The notes under the pieces: generated by a model | What the model saw: the letters and a program-made list of their open reading frames with translations, nothing else | Databases searched by the model: none | Told to the model about the DNA's origin: nothing | Part shown: one piece after another, positions 50,582-59,665 of the stretch | Position numbering within the stretch: position 1 is the first letter of the stretch | How the letters are laid out: each line of letters begins with the position of its first letter | Assembly (NCBI GenBank): GCA_001556125.1 | Contig: LSIG01000207.1 | Location: 1 to 64,000 of the forward strand | Direction of reading: 5' to 3' | Length of the DNA stretch: 64,000 bases | Source of the DNA: Rhizobiales bacterium CCH10-E5 | Lineage (GTDB): Bacteria > Pseudomonadota > Alphaproteobacteria > Rhizobiales > Beijerinckiaceae | Position numbers and translations under genes: made by a program

Positions 50582-51409
50582 TCAGGTGATGCGGCGCACG
50601 CTCGCCGCAATCTCCTCGGGCTCGAAAAGCCGCTTCCAATCCGGCTTCAGGATCGTGTCCTTGCCGAAGACGATCGCCTTGTTGCAGGCATCCGAGAACA
50701 CGCCCTGCACCTGCTCGAAGGTCACGGCGGCCAGGATGTTCATATGCCCGAGCAGGAAGTCGCGCGCCGCCTCGCGCGGGACGCCGCGGGCGATCGCCTC
50801 CTCCATCGCCTCGCGCATGGCGTCGAGCAGCGTGGCGCAGACGGTCTCGGACAGCCCAGGCTCCAGGATCGCCATCTGTTCGACCGTGACGCGGTGCGAG
50901 CGCATCACGGGCGCCCAGATCGCGCGCGCGACCTCCTCGCCGAGCGCGTAATGCTCTTCAGGCCCCTGCATCAACGCGTTGACGATGTGCTGCTTCGCCG
51001 CGATGCCGCCGAAATGGTCGGCCTTGGCGGCCGGGTCGGTCTCGTCGTTGAAGATAGGCGGGTGGCAGGGATGGGTGACGAAGTAGGTGATGTCGGCCCG
51101 CTCCGGCAGATGCCCGGCATGGGGGGCGGCAGCGTCGAGAATGACCACGATCGTGCCCGGCGCGAGCAGTGGCAGCAGCGAGCGCGCCACCGCGCCGACA
51201 TGCGTGTCCGGCACCGCCAGCACCACGACGGCCGCGCCTGCGACCGCGGCCTCCGCCGACACGCAGTCCAGCCCGAAGGCGGCGCGCACCCGCTCCTGCC
51301 CGGCTGGGCTGACCTCGACCGGCCGCATGGTGAACCGCGAGGCGGCGAGATTACGGCCCAGCCGCATGCCCATCTTGCCGCCGGCACCGAACAGAGCCAC
51401 CACCGTCAT
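50582..51409 (-). CDS. NAD-binding oxidoreductase, phosphogluconate-dehydrogenase-C-like (D-apionate oxidoisomerase-like)
   Basis: A Rossmann N-terminus (VALFGAGGKMGMRLGRNL) is followed by VVVLAVPDTHVGAVARSLL, THPCHPPIFNDETDPAAK and an all-helical C-terminal domain (EEHYALGEEVARAIWAPVM, FLLGHMNILAAVTFEQ). This matches proteins annotated as carrying a phosphogluconate dehydrogenase C-terminal domain, which include the D-apionate oxidoisomerase ApnO; the exact substrate is not certain. A divergent GntR regulator shares its upstream region, so it is probably a sugar-acid catabolic gene. Confidence 0.65.
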   Translation of the reverse strand: MTVVALFGAGGKMGMRLGRNLAASRFTMRPVEVSPAGQERVRAAFGLDCVSAEAAVAGAAVVVLAVPDTHVGAVARSLLPLLAPGTIVVILDAAAPHAGHLPERADITYFVTHPCHPPIFNDETDPAAKADHFGGIAAKQHIVNALMQGPEEHYALGEEVARAIWAPVMRSHRVTVEQMAILEPGLSETVCATLLDAMREAMEEAIARGVPREAARDFLLGHMNILAAVTFEQVQGVFSDACNKAIVFGKDTILKPDWKRLFEPEEIAASVRRIT

Positions 51410-51480
51410 CGTCGACCTCCCCAACTGGTATGATGAGTTCGTCCCACACCGACGGTTGGCGGTCAATCTGGTCTGATGAC

Positions 51481-52224
51481 ATGATGATGATGTCCCCTTC
51501 CCCCAGCGATGCAGGCCCCGTGACGACCGAGCCGATCCCCCGCCGCAAGCTGCATCAGGAGGTCCTCGACCGGCTGATCGCCCGCATCCGCTCGGGCGAG
51601 TTTCCGCCGGGCGCGCAATTGCCCTCCGAGCGCGAGCTGATGGACGCCTATGGCGTCGGCCGCCCCTCGATCCGCGAGGCGCTGCAGCAGCTGGAGCGCT
51701 CCGGCATCATCGGCATCAGCCATGGCGAGCGCGCCCGCGTCCTGCTGCCCACCGCAGAGGGGGTCGTCGCGCAGCTGAACGAACCCGCCCGCTTCCTGTT
51801 GAGTGTCGATCCCGACGCGCTGGAGCATCTCAAGGAGGCGCGTATCCTGCTCGAAGCCGGCGTCGCACGGCTGGCCGCCCAGCGCGCCGATGCCGCCGGC
51901 ATCGCCCTGCTGCGCCAGCGCCTGAACGAGCATCGCACAGCCGGGCTCGACGACTTCCTCAGCCGCGACATCGCCTTTCATCGCCAGATCGCGGTGATGA
52001 GCGGCAACCCGGTCTTTCCCGCCGCGGTCGAGGCGATGCTGACCTGGCTCGGCGGGTCCCATGTCACGCTGGTGCGGGCACCGGGCGCCGAGCGCCTGAC
52101 TCTCGAGGAGCACGCGCGAATCTGCGAGGCCATCGCCGATCGTGACCCCGACGCGGCCGGCCGGGCCATGTCCGACCATCTCGCCCGCGCCGATGCCCGC
52201 TACCACGGCATCATGGAGGGTTGA
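51481..52224 (+). CDS. GntR family transcriptional regulator, FadR/NanR-like
   Basis: The N-terminal winged helix is clear: LHQEVLDRLIARIRSGEFPPG, AQLPSERELMDAYGVGRPSI, REALQQLERSGII. The FCD ligand domain follows, with metal-binding candidates in DIAFHRQIAVMSGNP and MSDHLARADARYH. It is divergent from the apionate-oxidoisomerase-like gene and likely controls it. Four consecutive ATG codons make the first residue uncertain. The direct repeat TGGTNTGATGA occurs at 51425 and 51470 in the shared upstream region and may be its operator. The 220 bp downstream hold nothing recognisable. Confidence 0.85.
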   Translation: MMMMSPSPSDAGPVTTEPIPRRKLHQEVLDRLIARIRSGEFPPGAQLPSERELMDAYGVGRPSIREALQQLERSGIIGISHGERARVLLPTAEGVVAQLNEPARFLLSVDPDALEHLKEARILLEAGVARLAAQRADAAGIALLRQRLNEHRTAGLDDFLSRDIAFHRQIAVMSGNPVFPAAVEAMLTWLGGSHVTLVRAPGAERLTLEEHARICEAIADRDPDAAGRAMSDHLARADARYHGIMEG

Positions 52225-52445
52225 GACGGGCTTGCGCCGGCTAAATCGGATCGACTCGATGAATTTGAGCGGGGCCGGGGCAACCGGCGCGCCGCGGCGA
52301 GCAGTCTCGGCCGGCAGAAAGATGGTGGGCCGGACCAGACAAATCTGCGAACACATACACGATTGAAATCGTTATGTGATCAGTGGGTCCAGCACCACTC
52401 TTCAGATGTGCGGCCTCTCTATAGGCGCAAACTGCCCTCGCCGCC

Positions 52446-53903
52446 TCAAGCGATGCCGCCGATGCAGACGTATTTCGTTTCGAGAAACTCCTCGATGCCG
52501 TATTTCGAACCTTCTCGGCCGAGCCCCGAGAGCTTGACGCCGCCGAACGGCGCCTCCGCTGTCGATATCAGGCCCGTATTGACCCCGACCATTCCATACT
52601 CGAGCGCTTCTGCGACGCGAAACACCTTAGCCACATCTTGTGCGTAGAAATACGAAGCGAGGCCGAATTCGGTTGCGTTTGCCTGCTCAATTACATCCGC
52701 CTCTCCTTTGAAACGGAAAAGCGGCGCCACTGGCCCAAAAGTCTCCTCCTGCGCTATCAGCATGTCCCGCGTAACATCGGCCAGGACCGTGGGTTCAAAG
52801 AAAGTTCCGCCCAAGGAATGTCGCGCGCCACCCTGACGAAGCTTTCCGCCCTTCAAAACGGCGTCTCGAATGTGCTCTTCGACCTTTTCGAGCGCCGCAT
52901 GATCAATCAGCGGTCCAAGCACCACACCTTCGTCGAATCCATTTCCGGTCTTGAGTTTCCCGACCGCCGTCGACAGCTTCTCCGCGAAAGCGTCGTAGAC
53001 ACCGTCCTCGACATAGATGCGATTTGCGCACACGCATGTCTGTCCGTTGTTGCGGAATTTCGCGATCAGCGCCCCTTCCACGGCCGCATCCAGATCGGCG
53101 TCGTCGAAGACGATGAAGGGAGCGTTCCCGCCGAGTTCGAGACCGAGCTTCTTGATGGTTGGCGCGCTCTGCCGGTAGAGTTCCGCACCGATCTCGGTCG
53201 ACCCCGTGAATGTGAGCTTCCGAACAATCGCATTCGCCGTCATCTCCGATCCGATCGCTCGCGCAGCGCCCGTCACAACGCTGAAGACGCCTTTCGGAAC
53301 CCCCGCCTGCTCCGCCAGCAACGCCAGGGCCACGGCCGAGAAGGGCGTTTGGGAGGCGGGTTTGAGCACGATCGCACAGCCTGCGGCCAGGGCCGGCGCG
53401 ACCTTGCGGGTGATCATCGCGTTCGGAAAATTCCACGGAGTAATGGCTGCCACCACACCGACCGGCTGCTTCAGCACCATAATGCGCTTGTCGGGTTGAT
53501 GGCCCGGGATGACGTCGCCGTAGACGCGCCGCGCCTCCTCCGAGAACCATTCGATGAAGCTTGCGCCATAGACGATCTCGCCGATCGCCTCCCGGAGCGG
53601 CTTTCCCTGCTCGGCTGTCAGGATGCGTCCCAGATCCTCCTTGTTGGCGATCACGAGGTCGAACCAGCGGCGCAGGATCTGCGAGCGCTCCTTGGCGGTG
53701 AGCGCAGCCCAGCCGGGCTGTGCGACCCGCGCCGCCTCGATCGCCGCGCGGGTCTCCTCGGCGCCGAGCCTGGGAACACGCCCGACGAGTTCGCCGGTCG
53801 CGGGATCGCAGACCTCGATCGCATCGGCATTCGGCTCGACCCAGATGCCTGCAACCAGAGCCGCCTGCCTCAGCAGATTCCTGTCGTCCAATTGGGGGAT
53901 CAT
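52446..53903 (-). CDS. gabD: NAD(P)-dependent succinate-semialdehyde dehydrogenase
   Basis: Oxidises succinate semialdehyde to succinate. A 485-residue ALDH with ITPWNFPNAMITRKVAPALAAG, FTGSTEIGAELY (cofactor loop), LELGGNAPFIVFDDADLD (catalytic Glu) and NNGQTCVCANRI (catalytic Cys), all of the GabD group. AAGGA seven bases before the chosen ATG. The iron alcohol dehydrogenase gene lies 90 bp upstream on the same strand, so the two probably form one pathway unit. Confidence 0.9.
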   Translation of the reverse strand: MIPQLDDRNLLRQAALVAGIWVEPNADAIEVCDPATGELVGRVPRLGAEETRAAIEAARVAQPGWAALTAKERSQILRRWFDLVIANKEDLGRILTAEQGKPLREAIGEIVYGASFIEWFSEEARRVYGDVIPGHQPDKRIMVLKQPVGVVAAITPWNFPNAMITRKVAPALAAGCAIVLKPASQTPFSAVALALLAEQAGVPKGVFSVVTGAARAIGSEMTANAIVRKLTFTGSTEIGAELYRQSAPTIKKLGLELGGNAPFIVFDDADLDAAVEGALIAKFRNNGQTCVCANRIYVEDGVYDAFAEKLSTAVGKLKTGNGFDEGVVLGPLIDHAALEKVEEHIRDAVLKGGKLRQGGARHSLGGTFFEPTVLADVTRDMLIAQEETFGPVAPLFRFKGEADVIEQANATEFGLASYFYAQDVAKVFRVAEALEYGMVGVNTGLISTAEAPFGGVKLSGLGREGSKYGIEEFLETKYVCIGGIA

Positions 53904-53993
53904 GATTTCGTCCTTCGCTCTGGGCCAATGCTTCCGGGCGGGCCTTGCGCCTTCTGGAATAACCACACGCCCTCGTAGAATGGTCCGCGCCGC

Positions 53994-55148
53994 TCAGTGA
54001 GCGCGTTCGTAGATTGCGATGATGGCCGCCTCGTCCAGCGGCACCGGATTGTTCTTGAGAAGGCGCGTCTGCAGGATGGCATCGCGCGCGAGGAGCGGGA
54101 TGGCGTCGGCCGGCACGCCGACATCCCGCAAGCGTTGCGGTGCGCCTGACTCCCGTGTCAGCGTCAGCAATCGTGCAATGACGGATCGGGCGTCGTCATC
54201 AGCCCGACCGACGCGAACGACCCCCAGGGCATCCGCCAGTTCGGCGTAGAGAGGTGCCGCCTTCGTCGCGTTGAACTCGAGTACCGGGCCGAGCATCAAT
54301 GCATTCGACAGACCGTGGGGTATGTGGAACTGTCCTCCGAGAGGATAGGCAAGCGCATGAACCGCCGCGACCGGCGCGTTGGCGAAGGCTTGCCCGGCGA
54401 ACATCGCCCCCAGCAGCATCGCTTCGCGGGCCTTTACGTCATTGCCATCGGTACAGACGGCGAGAAGGTTCGCGGAGAGCAACCGAAGCGCCTCGCGCGC
54501 CAGCATGTCCGAGATCGGGTTCTTAAGATGGATCGAGGTGTAGGCCTCGATGGCATGGACCATCGCATCGATGCCGGTGGCCGCGGTATGGAGTTTCGGT
54601 AGTCCGAGCGTCAGCGCCGCATCGAGCAGGACCCGATCGGCATAGAGCTGATCGGCGACGATGCCCATCTTGGTCTTCTCGCCTGTGGTCAGGATCGAGA
54701 TCGCCGTGACTTCCGATCCGGTCCCCGCCGTCGTCGGGATCTGGATCAACGGCAAGCGATCGCCTATCAGATTTCCGATGCCATATGCGCTCGCGATCTC
54801 CTGATCGGTCCTGGCTAGGGCGGCGACCACTTTCGCCACATCCATCGAGGACCCGCCCCCTATGCCGATGACGATGCCGACGCCTTCCGCGACGGCAAGA
54901 TCACGGCATGTGCGCACTATCTCCTCCGCCGGGTCCGCCTCGACGGCATCGAACACCACCACCGGGTAGCCGTTCCGATCCAGGGAGGACTTGAACCCGT
55001 CTATCAATCCCGATTGGTGGAGGAAGCGGTCGGTTACCGCGAGAACCTTCGTGGCCGGAAGCCAGCTCGAGATCGTCTCGCCAAGCCGATCGGCCCCGCC
55101 GAATTCCACATGGATGTTCGATACGGTTCTGAAGTTGAAGGAGTTCAT
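53994..55148 (-). CDS. Group III iron-containing alcohol dehydrogenase (possible 4-hydroxybutyrate dehydrogenase)
   Basis: The NAD-binding GIGGGSSMDVAKVVA and QIPTTAGTGSEVT motifs and the metal-ligand pattern (DAMVHAIEAYTS, AAVHALAYPLGGQFHIPHG) define the family; length 384 fits. AGGAG seven bases before the ATG. Pairing with a succinate-semialdehyde dehydrogenase suggests oxidation of 4-hydroxybutyrate to succinate semialdehyde, though many iron ADHs act on other alcohols. Probably activated by the divergent AraC regulator. Confidence 0.88.
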   Translation of the reverse strand: MNSFNFRTVSNIHVEFGGADRLGETISSWLPATKVLAVTDRFLHQSGLIDGFKSSLDRNGYPVVVFDAVEADPAEEIVRTCRDLAVAEGVGIVIGIGGGSSMDVAKVVAALARTDQEIASAYGIGNLIGDRLPLIQIPTTAGTGSEVTAISILTTGEKTKMGIVADQLYADRVLLDAALTLGLPKLHTAATGIDAMVHAIEAYTSIHLKNPISDMLAREALRLLSANLLAVCTDGNDVKAREAMLLGAMFAGQAFANAPVAAVHALAYPLGGQFHIPHGLSNALMLGPVLEFNATKAAPLYAELADALGVVRVGRADDDARSVIARLLTLTRESGAPQRLRDVGVPADAIPLLARDAILQTRLLKNNPVPLDEAAIIAIYERAH

Positions 55149-55224
55149 GACATTCTCCTGGTCACGCAAAATGTCGCACGCCACGGATTTCTTTCGACTG
55201 GGAGTGGCGGGATCGACGTTCATC

Positions 55225-55258
55225 TTCTATTGAAAGCAGACGGCTTCGCCGAATAGAA
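55225..55258. promoter_or_regulatory. Inverted repeat between divergent iron ADH and AraC genes
   Basis: TTCTATT (55225-55231) and AATAGAA (55252-55258) form a perfect 7-bp dyad, 20 bp apart, in the 133-bp divergent region; a further TTCTAT lies just before the AraC start. Candidate AraC-family operator. Confidence 0.45.
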
Positions 55259-55281
55259 ATATATCGACGCATTCTTTCTAT

Positions 55282-56343
55282 ATGGCGACCCTAGTGGAGG
55301 CGCTCGATTTGGCCACGTGCAGCTCACATTACTTCCGTGAAACATTACGAGGTGCCGAGAGACTTGGATTCAACGCCCACGATTTCCTGAAGCATATCGA
55401 TTTGGCTCCGGACGAGGTGAACGATCCCGCGTGGCGCGGCTCGTCGGAAAAACTGGCCGAACTGGTGCAACTCGTCTGGCTGCTTCTGGGCGACGAGTTC
55501 ATGGGCTTCACGCAACAGCGGTGCAAGCCAGGCGTCTTCGCGATGATGTGCAACGTCGTCATCCATGAACAGACGATCGCCGCGGTCATGCGAAAGGGCG
55601 TGTTGTTCTACGATCTCTTCACCGATGAAATCGACATGACATTCACCGAGGATGGAGGTTCCTACTTCTTCGAAGTAACATTCAAGCACCCGGAGCACGA
55701 TCCGAACCACTACTTTCTCGAATTCTGGCTCTCCATCTGGTACCGGGCAATCTGCTGGTTTTCCGGTCGGACGATCGCGATGAAGCGCGCCGAATTCAGC
55801 TACCCTAAACCGATCGGTCGAGCGGAAGAGCTTCGTTATATCTTTCCGACCGTACAACGTTTCTCCCAATCGAAGACGCGTCTGGTCTTCGATGAGGACC
55901 TTGCGGCGGTTTCGAACATCCGCAGCCGGACCGAGCTGAAAGCGATGCTGAACAGCGCTCCGCTGGTCTTCATGATGGTTCCGGCCAGTATCGGCAGCAT
56001 CTCCCGGCGCCTGCGCAACGACATTCTCGCCACGAGCAGCGAAAGGGTCGCGTTTCCGCAACTCGAGTATTTCGCCGAAGCATATGGCATGAGCACGCAG
56101 ACCCTGCGCCGACGGCTCAAGGACGAGGGTACGAGCTTTCGCCGCGTCGTGGAGGGGATACGAAGGGACCTTGCACTTAGCAGCCTGCTCAAGACCAAGA
56201 AGTCCGTGGCGGTGATCGCGGAGCGGCTGGGCTACTCGGAGACGCGCGCGTTCACACGGGCCTTCAGCCAATGGACGGGCCTGACGCCGCGCGCCTATCG
56301 CAAGCAGATGCTGGCGCAGTTCAAGGAGCCTACCCGGGACTAG
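55282..56343 (+). CDS. AraC family transcriptional regulator
   Basis: A 353-residue protein with an N-terminal ligand region of the Arabinose_bd type (DEFMGFTQQRCKPGVFAMM) and a C-terminal double-HTH: FPQLEYFAEAYGMSTQTLRRRL, SSLLKTKKSVAVIAERLGYS and the signature ETRAFTRAFSQWTGLTPRAYR. Divergent from the iron ADH/gabD unit and its likely regulator. No good Shine-Dalgarno precedes the ATG, so the start is a little uncertain. Confidence 0.88.
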   Translation: MATLVEALDLATCSSHYFRETLRGAERLGFNAHDFLKHIDLAPDEVNDPAWRGSSEKLAELVQLVWLLLGDEFMGFTQQRCKPGVFAMMCNVVIHEQTIAAVMRKGVLFYDLFTDEIDMTFTEDGGSYFFEVTFKHPEHDPNHYFLEFWLSIWYRAICWFSGRTIAMKRAEFSYPKPIGRAEELRYIFPTVQRFSQSKTRLVFDEDLAAVSNIRSRTELKAMLNSAPLVFMMVPASIGSISRRLRNDILATSSERVAFPQLEYFAEAYGMSTQTLRRRLKDEGTSFRRVVEGIRRDLALSSLLKTKKSVAVIAERLGYSETRAFTRAFSQWTGLTPRAYRKQMLAQFKEPTRD

Positions 56344-56351
56344 CCGTACCG

Positions 56352-57293
56352 CTACCATTCGGCGGTCCAGCCATAGCCGCGCCGCATGGCCAGGGCCGCA
56401 ATCTCCGGCGAGATCTGGCATTCGCTGCACATCCGCTCGACATAGCGGTCGCGATCCGATGCCAGCGCCGCAACGAGATCGGCGACGTGCTGGTCGTCGA
56501 CTGCAGCGGTCTCGGCCTCCCGCCCGAGTTGACGGTCGATGAACCTGGCGTTGCCCGTGGCTTCGATATCCTTCAGTCGGGCAATCGCGGCAGGCGCCGC
56601 CGACTGCAAAGCATCGGCCGTCGGCAGCCGTTCCGACAGACCGATCAGAAGGTCGATCAAGACCGGATGCCCGATAAGGTCGGCCGTTCCGAAAAGAGCC
56701 GGGCGTGGCAGGCCCAGCGAACGGGCAGCAGCTCGATCGATGGCGTTTGGGTCAATCGCTTGCGCCGACGACCGGTTGATCGCGCTCGCTATCAAGAACA
56801 GGCCGAGGCGGTTGGCAACGAAGCCAGGCGTGTCCGGAAGCTCCATGACCGAACGTCCGAGCCGACCGCCGAGACTGTCGAGAAGCATGTCGCGAAGCCC
56901 CGCGACAAGCGGCTGGTCCGAGGCCGAGCCGACGACGACCTCCACCAGGGGACAATGCGACAGCGGGAAGAAGAAGTGGCTGATCGCATATCGCTTGCCG
57001 AATGCTGCAGGCAGGTCGCGCAGGAGTTCATGCCGGGTAGCCACGGACGAATCCGAGCTTACCAGGCCCGGCGCGAACTCCGCGCACGCTCGCAGCACCG
57101 CCTGCTTTCGTTCGATGTGCTGTCCGGCGATCTCGATGACCCAATCCGCCTGACCGAGCCGTTCCGGAAGCTGCGGATCCTCTGGTGCCGTCAGTCCGAC
57201 GGCATCTGTCGGGAAGCCGCGCGCGACCGTATCGAAGAGCTGGTTCGCGAAACGATCGTCCCCGACGATCAGAACGCTTTTCATCTCTGCCAT
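56352..57293 (-). CDS. 3-hydroxyacyl-CoA dehydrogenase-like NAD-binding protein
   Basis: A Rossmann start (SVLIVGDDRFANQLFD) lacks the full GxGxxG, then SSDSSVATRHELL, AISHFFFPLSHCPLVEVVVG and ELPDTPGFVANRLG follow the 3-hydroxyacyl-CoA dehydrogenase order, with His-Phe-Phe-x-Pro as the catalytic-His segment. The weak dinucleotide motif leaves cofactor use open. It overlaps cofD by 13 bp and is the last gene of the liv-cof operon. GAGG eight bases before the ATG supports this start over one 9 bp later. Confidence 0.75.
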   Translation of the reverse strand: MAEMKSVLIVGDDRFANQLFDTVARGFPTDAVGLTAPEDPQLPERLGQADWVIEIAGQHIERKQAVLRACAEFAPGLVSSDSSVATRHELLRDLPAAFGKRYAISHFFFPLSHCPLVEVVVGSASDQPLVAGLRDMLLDSLGGRLGRSVMELPDTPGFVANRLGLFLIASAINRSSAQAIDPNAIDRAAARSLGLPRPALFGTADLIGHPVLIDLLIGLSERLPTADALQSAAPAAIARLKDIEATGNARFIDRQLGREAETAAVDDQHVADLVAALASDRDRYVERMCSECQISPEIAALAMRRGYGWTAEW

Positions 57294-58213
57294 CCCAGGC
57301 GCCTCAGGATGCGTCCCGCGAGGGCTGCACGCCCCTCGGCATCGCGCATCAGCGTCTCGCCCAGCTCGACGTCGACGCCTGCGCCCGCTTCATGCACGGC
57401 CGTGTCGGTGAAGAACACGTCGATGAGGCCGTCGTAGTGCCGAAGCACGCCTGCGTCCCCGGGCGGAAGGCCCAGATCGCGTTGAATCCGTTCGACCGGC
57501 CCCTTGACGGCGGCGCCGTTCACATAGGGGGAGACCAGGACGACGGGGATCTCGGCCCCGGCGATCCTCTCCCGGAGACGACCGGTCGCCAGCATCGGTT
57601 CGATGCTGATGAACGGGTTCGACGGGGCGATGATGATGCCGCTGAGAGCGGGGTTCGCGAGCGCGGCTTCCAGGCCCTCTGAGAGCTTCGTGGCGTCCGT
57701 CCCGCCATATCGGATCCCGTCGACCCTGACGTCGGCGCGCAGCCGCACGAAATAATCCTGAAAGGCCAGTTCGCCATCGGCGGTGTCGATCGTCGTCGGC
57801 GTTGCCGCGTCCGTCACCGGTACCGGGGCATGGCGCACCCCCAAGCCGGCCGCGATCGCGGCTATCGCTTCGGACAGGCTGCGTCCCGACGAGAGCAGCT
57901 GGTTCCTGTAGAGGTGTAGCGCGATGTCCTTGTCGCCAAGCTGGAACCAGGACGGCGCACCGAGGGCCTGCAGCGTCTTATGCGTGGTCCAGCTTTCGTC
58001 CTCGCGCCCCCATCCGCGTTCGCGACTGACCAACCCGGCCAGCATGTAGAGGACGGTGTCGATGTCGGGACAGATGCGCAGCCCCAGATGGTCGAAGTCG
58101 TCGCCCGTGTTCACGGCGATGGTGAGCTCGTCCGGCGACAGATGTCGTGCAAGCCCGTCGGCAAGCTTGGAGCCGCCGACGCCGCCGCATAGGGAGAGGA
58201 AGTGCCGTTTCAT
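57281..58213 (-). CDS. cofD: 2-phospho-L-lactate transferase CofD
   Basis: Transfers the phospho-lactate (or related) moiety to the deazaflavin Fo in coenzyme F420 synthesis. Family motifs: LCGGVGGSKLADGLARH at the N-terminus, VNTGDDFDHLGLRICPDIDTVLYMLAG, GWGREDESW, WFQLGDKDIALHLYR and IIIAPSNPFISIEP. The 310-residue length is standard. The start overlaps the cofE stop as ATGA. Fo synthase and CofC are not in the window. Confidence 0.95.
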   Translation of the reverse strand: MKRHFLSLCGGVGGSKLADGLARHLSPDELTIAVNTGDDFDHLGLRICPDIDTVLYMLAGLVSRERGWGREDESWTTHKTLQALGAPSWFQLGDKDIALHLYRNQLLSSGRSLSEAIAAIAAGLGVRHAPVPVTDAATPTTIDTADGELAFQDYFVRLRADVRVDGIRYGGTDATKLSEGLEAALANPALSGIIIAPSNPFISIEPMLATGRLRERIAGAEIPVVLVSPYVNGAAVKGPVERIQRDLGLPPGDAGVLRHYDGLIDVFFTDTAVHEAGAGVDVELGETLMRDAEGRAALAGRILRRLGWQR

Positions 58214-58977
58214 GGGAAGAGATCACTCGCTGTTGGCCGAACCAGGTTCACCGCGGATTGCTGGCTCTCTTCCCAACGGACCCCGCGAACGATGACGACG
58301 GGCCGTCCTTCGTCGGCCTGCCCCATCACGAGGGAAGCCGCTGCGGCGATCTCGTCGGCGAAGCCCAGTTCGGAGGTCTCAAGTCGCCGCCCGTAGAGGT
58401 CGGGACGGCCGCGTAGATCCTGAAGAGCGGGAAGCCCGGACGAACCGATGGCGGTACCGCAGGTGCCGTGGCGCCAGGCCCGCCCGAAGCTGTCGATGAT
58501 GAGCACCGCGAGCCTGCGCTGCGTGGCCGCTTGCAGTTTCTGCCTCAACTCCGTGGCGCTGCCGTCCGGATCGACCGGCAGCAGCAACACCTGCTCAGTT
58601 TCTCCTTGTGACAGATTGGACTGGTCGATCCCGGCATTGGCCATGACGTAACCCAGCCTGTGCCGGACGATAATGATCCCCGGAACGGCGCGCATCACGC
58701 TGCTGCTTTCAGAAAGGACCAGTTCGACGACGCGCGGATCCTTCCGGGCGATGGCCGCGAGTTGTTCGGCCCGTTCGCTCGGAACGATGTCCGAGAGCCG
58801 CACATAGCGCCCTTCGGCCTTAGAGACGACCTTCTGGGCCAGCACGACGACGTCGCCGTCGCGGAAGCCGTCCGCCCCGGCAGCCGACAGGATCTGTTCA
58901 TCCAGCCTGTCGCCCGGAACGACCCGAGGAAAATCCGGCAACGGAATGAGCGAGACGGTTCCTATACTAGACTCCAA
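58210..58977 (-). CDS. cofE: Coenzyme F420-0:L-glutamate ligase CofE
   Basis: Adds glutamate to F420-0. The conserved order VVLAQKVVSKAEGRYV, RVVELVLSESSSVMR, IVRHRLGYVMANAGIDQSNL, LPVDPDGSATELRQ, IIDSFGRAWRHGTCGTAIG and DEIAAAASLVMGQADEGRP is diagnostic. A TTG start with GGAAG six bases upstream is used; no ATG or GTG lies near the family start. It overlaps livF by 11 bp and cofD by 4 bp. Confidence 0.94.
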   Translation of the reverse strand: MESSIGTVSLIPLPDFPRVVPGDRLDEQILSAAGADGFRDGDVVVLAQKVVSKAEGRYVRLSDIVPSERAEQLAAIARKDPRVVELVLSESSSVMRAVPGIIIVRHRLGYVMANAGIDQSNLSQGETEQVLLLPVDPDGSATELRQKLQAATQRRLAVLIIDSFGRAWRHGTCGTAIGSSGLPALQDLRGRPDLYGRRLETSELGFADEIAAAASLVMGQADEGRPVVIVRGVRWEESQQSAVNLVRPTASDLFP

Positions 58978-59665
58978 GATAGGCTTCCCGAACTCGTGGA
59001 TCGGCGAGCAGATCCTTCGCCGAGCCCTCCATGGAGATCCGACCGCGATCGATCACGTAGCCTCGGTCGGCCGCTCGCAACACGGCCTGGACGTTCTGCT
59101 CGACCACAAGAACCGTGGTGCCTGCTTCCCGGATCGAGCAGATGATCTGCATCACCTGCCGCGCGAGCAGCGGGGCCAACCCCATGGTCGGTTCGTCCAG
59201 CAACAGGATGCGGGGGTCCGACATGAGCGCGCGCCCCATGGCCAGCATCTGTTGCTGCCCGCCGGACAGCGTCCCGGCGGCGCGTTTGCGAAACTCGCGC
59301 AGGATCGGAAACATCTCGTAGACGCGGGCCCGGTTCCTCTCGATCTTCGTCGGCGAGACCCAGGCTCCGAGCGCCAGGTTGTCCTCCACCGAAAGGGGCG
59401 CGAAGATCTGGCGTCCTTCCGGAACCTGCGCCACGCCCCGGGAGACGCGCCGGGCCGGAGGCATCCCCTGGATGCTCGCGCCGGCCAGGGTGATTGTCCC
59501 ACTGGTGATCGGCTGGATGCCGGAGATCGCGCGCATCAGCGTCGTCTTTCCGGCCCCGTTCGCTCCGACCAGTGCGACCATCTTCCCCTGGTCGACCTCC
59601 AGCGAGACGTCGTGCAGGACCTCGATGCGGCCATAGCTGCTGCGCAGCTTCTCGACTTTAAGCAT
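58967..59665 (-). CDS. livF: Branched-chain amino acid-type ABC transporter ATPase LivF
   Basis: One of two ATPases of a HAAT-type importer. Walker A GANGAGKTT, Q-loop QVPEGRQIF, signature LSGGQQQMLAMGRAL, Walker B ILLLDEPTMGL and the LivF-type C-terminus REAYLGV are present in 232 residues. Overlaps livG by 8 bp and cofE by 11 bp. Confidence 0.94.
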   Translation of the reverse strand: MLKVEKLRSSYGRIEVLHDVSLEVDQGKMVALVGANGAGKTTLMRAISGIQPITSGTITLAGASIQGMPPARRVSRGVAQVPEGRQIFAPLSVEDNLALGAWVSPTKIERNRARVYEMFPILREFRKRAAGTLSGGQQQMLAMGRALMSDPRILLLDEPTMGLAPLLARQVMQIICSIREAGTTVLVVEQNVQAVLRAADRGYVIDRGRISMEGSAKDLLADPRVREAYLGV

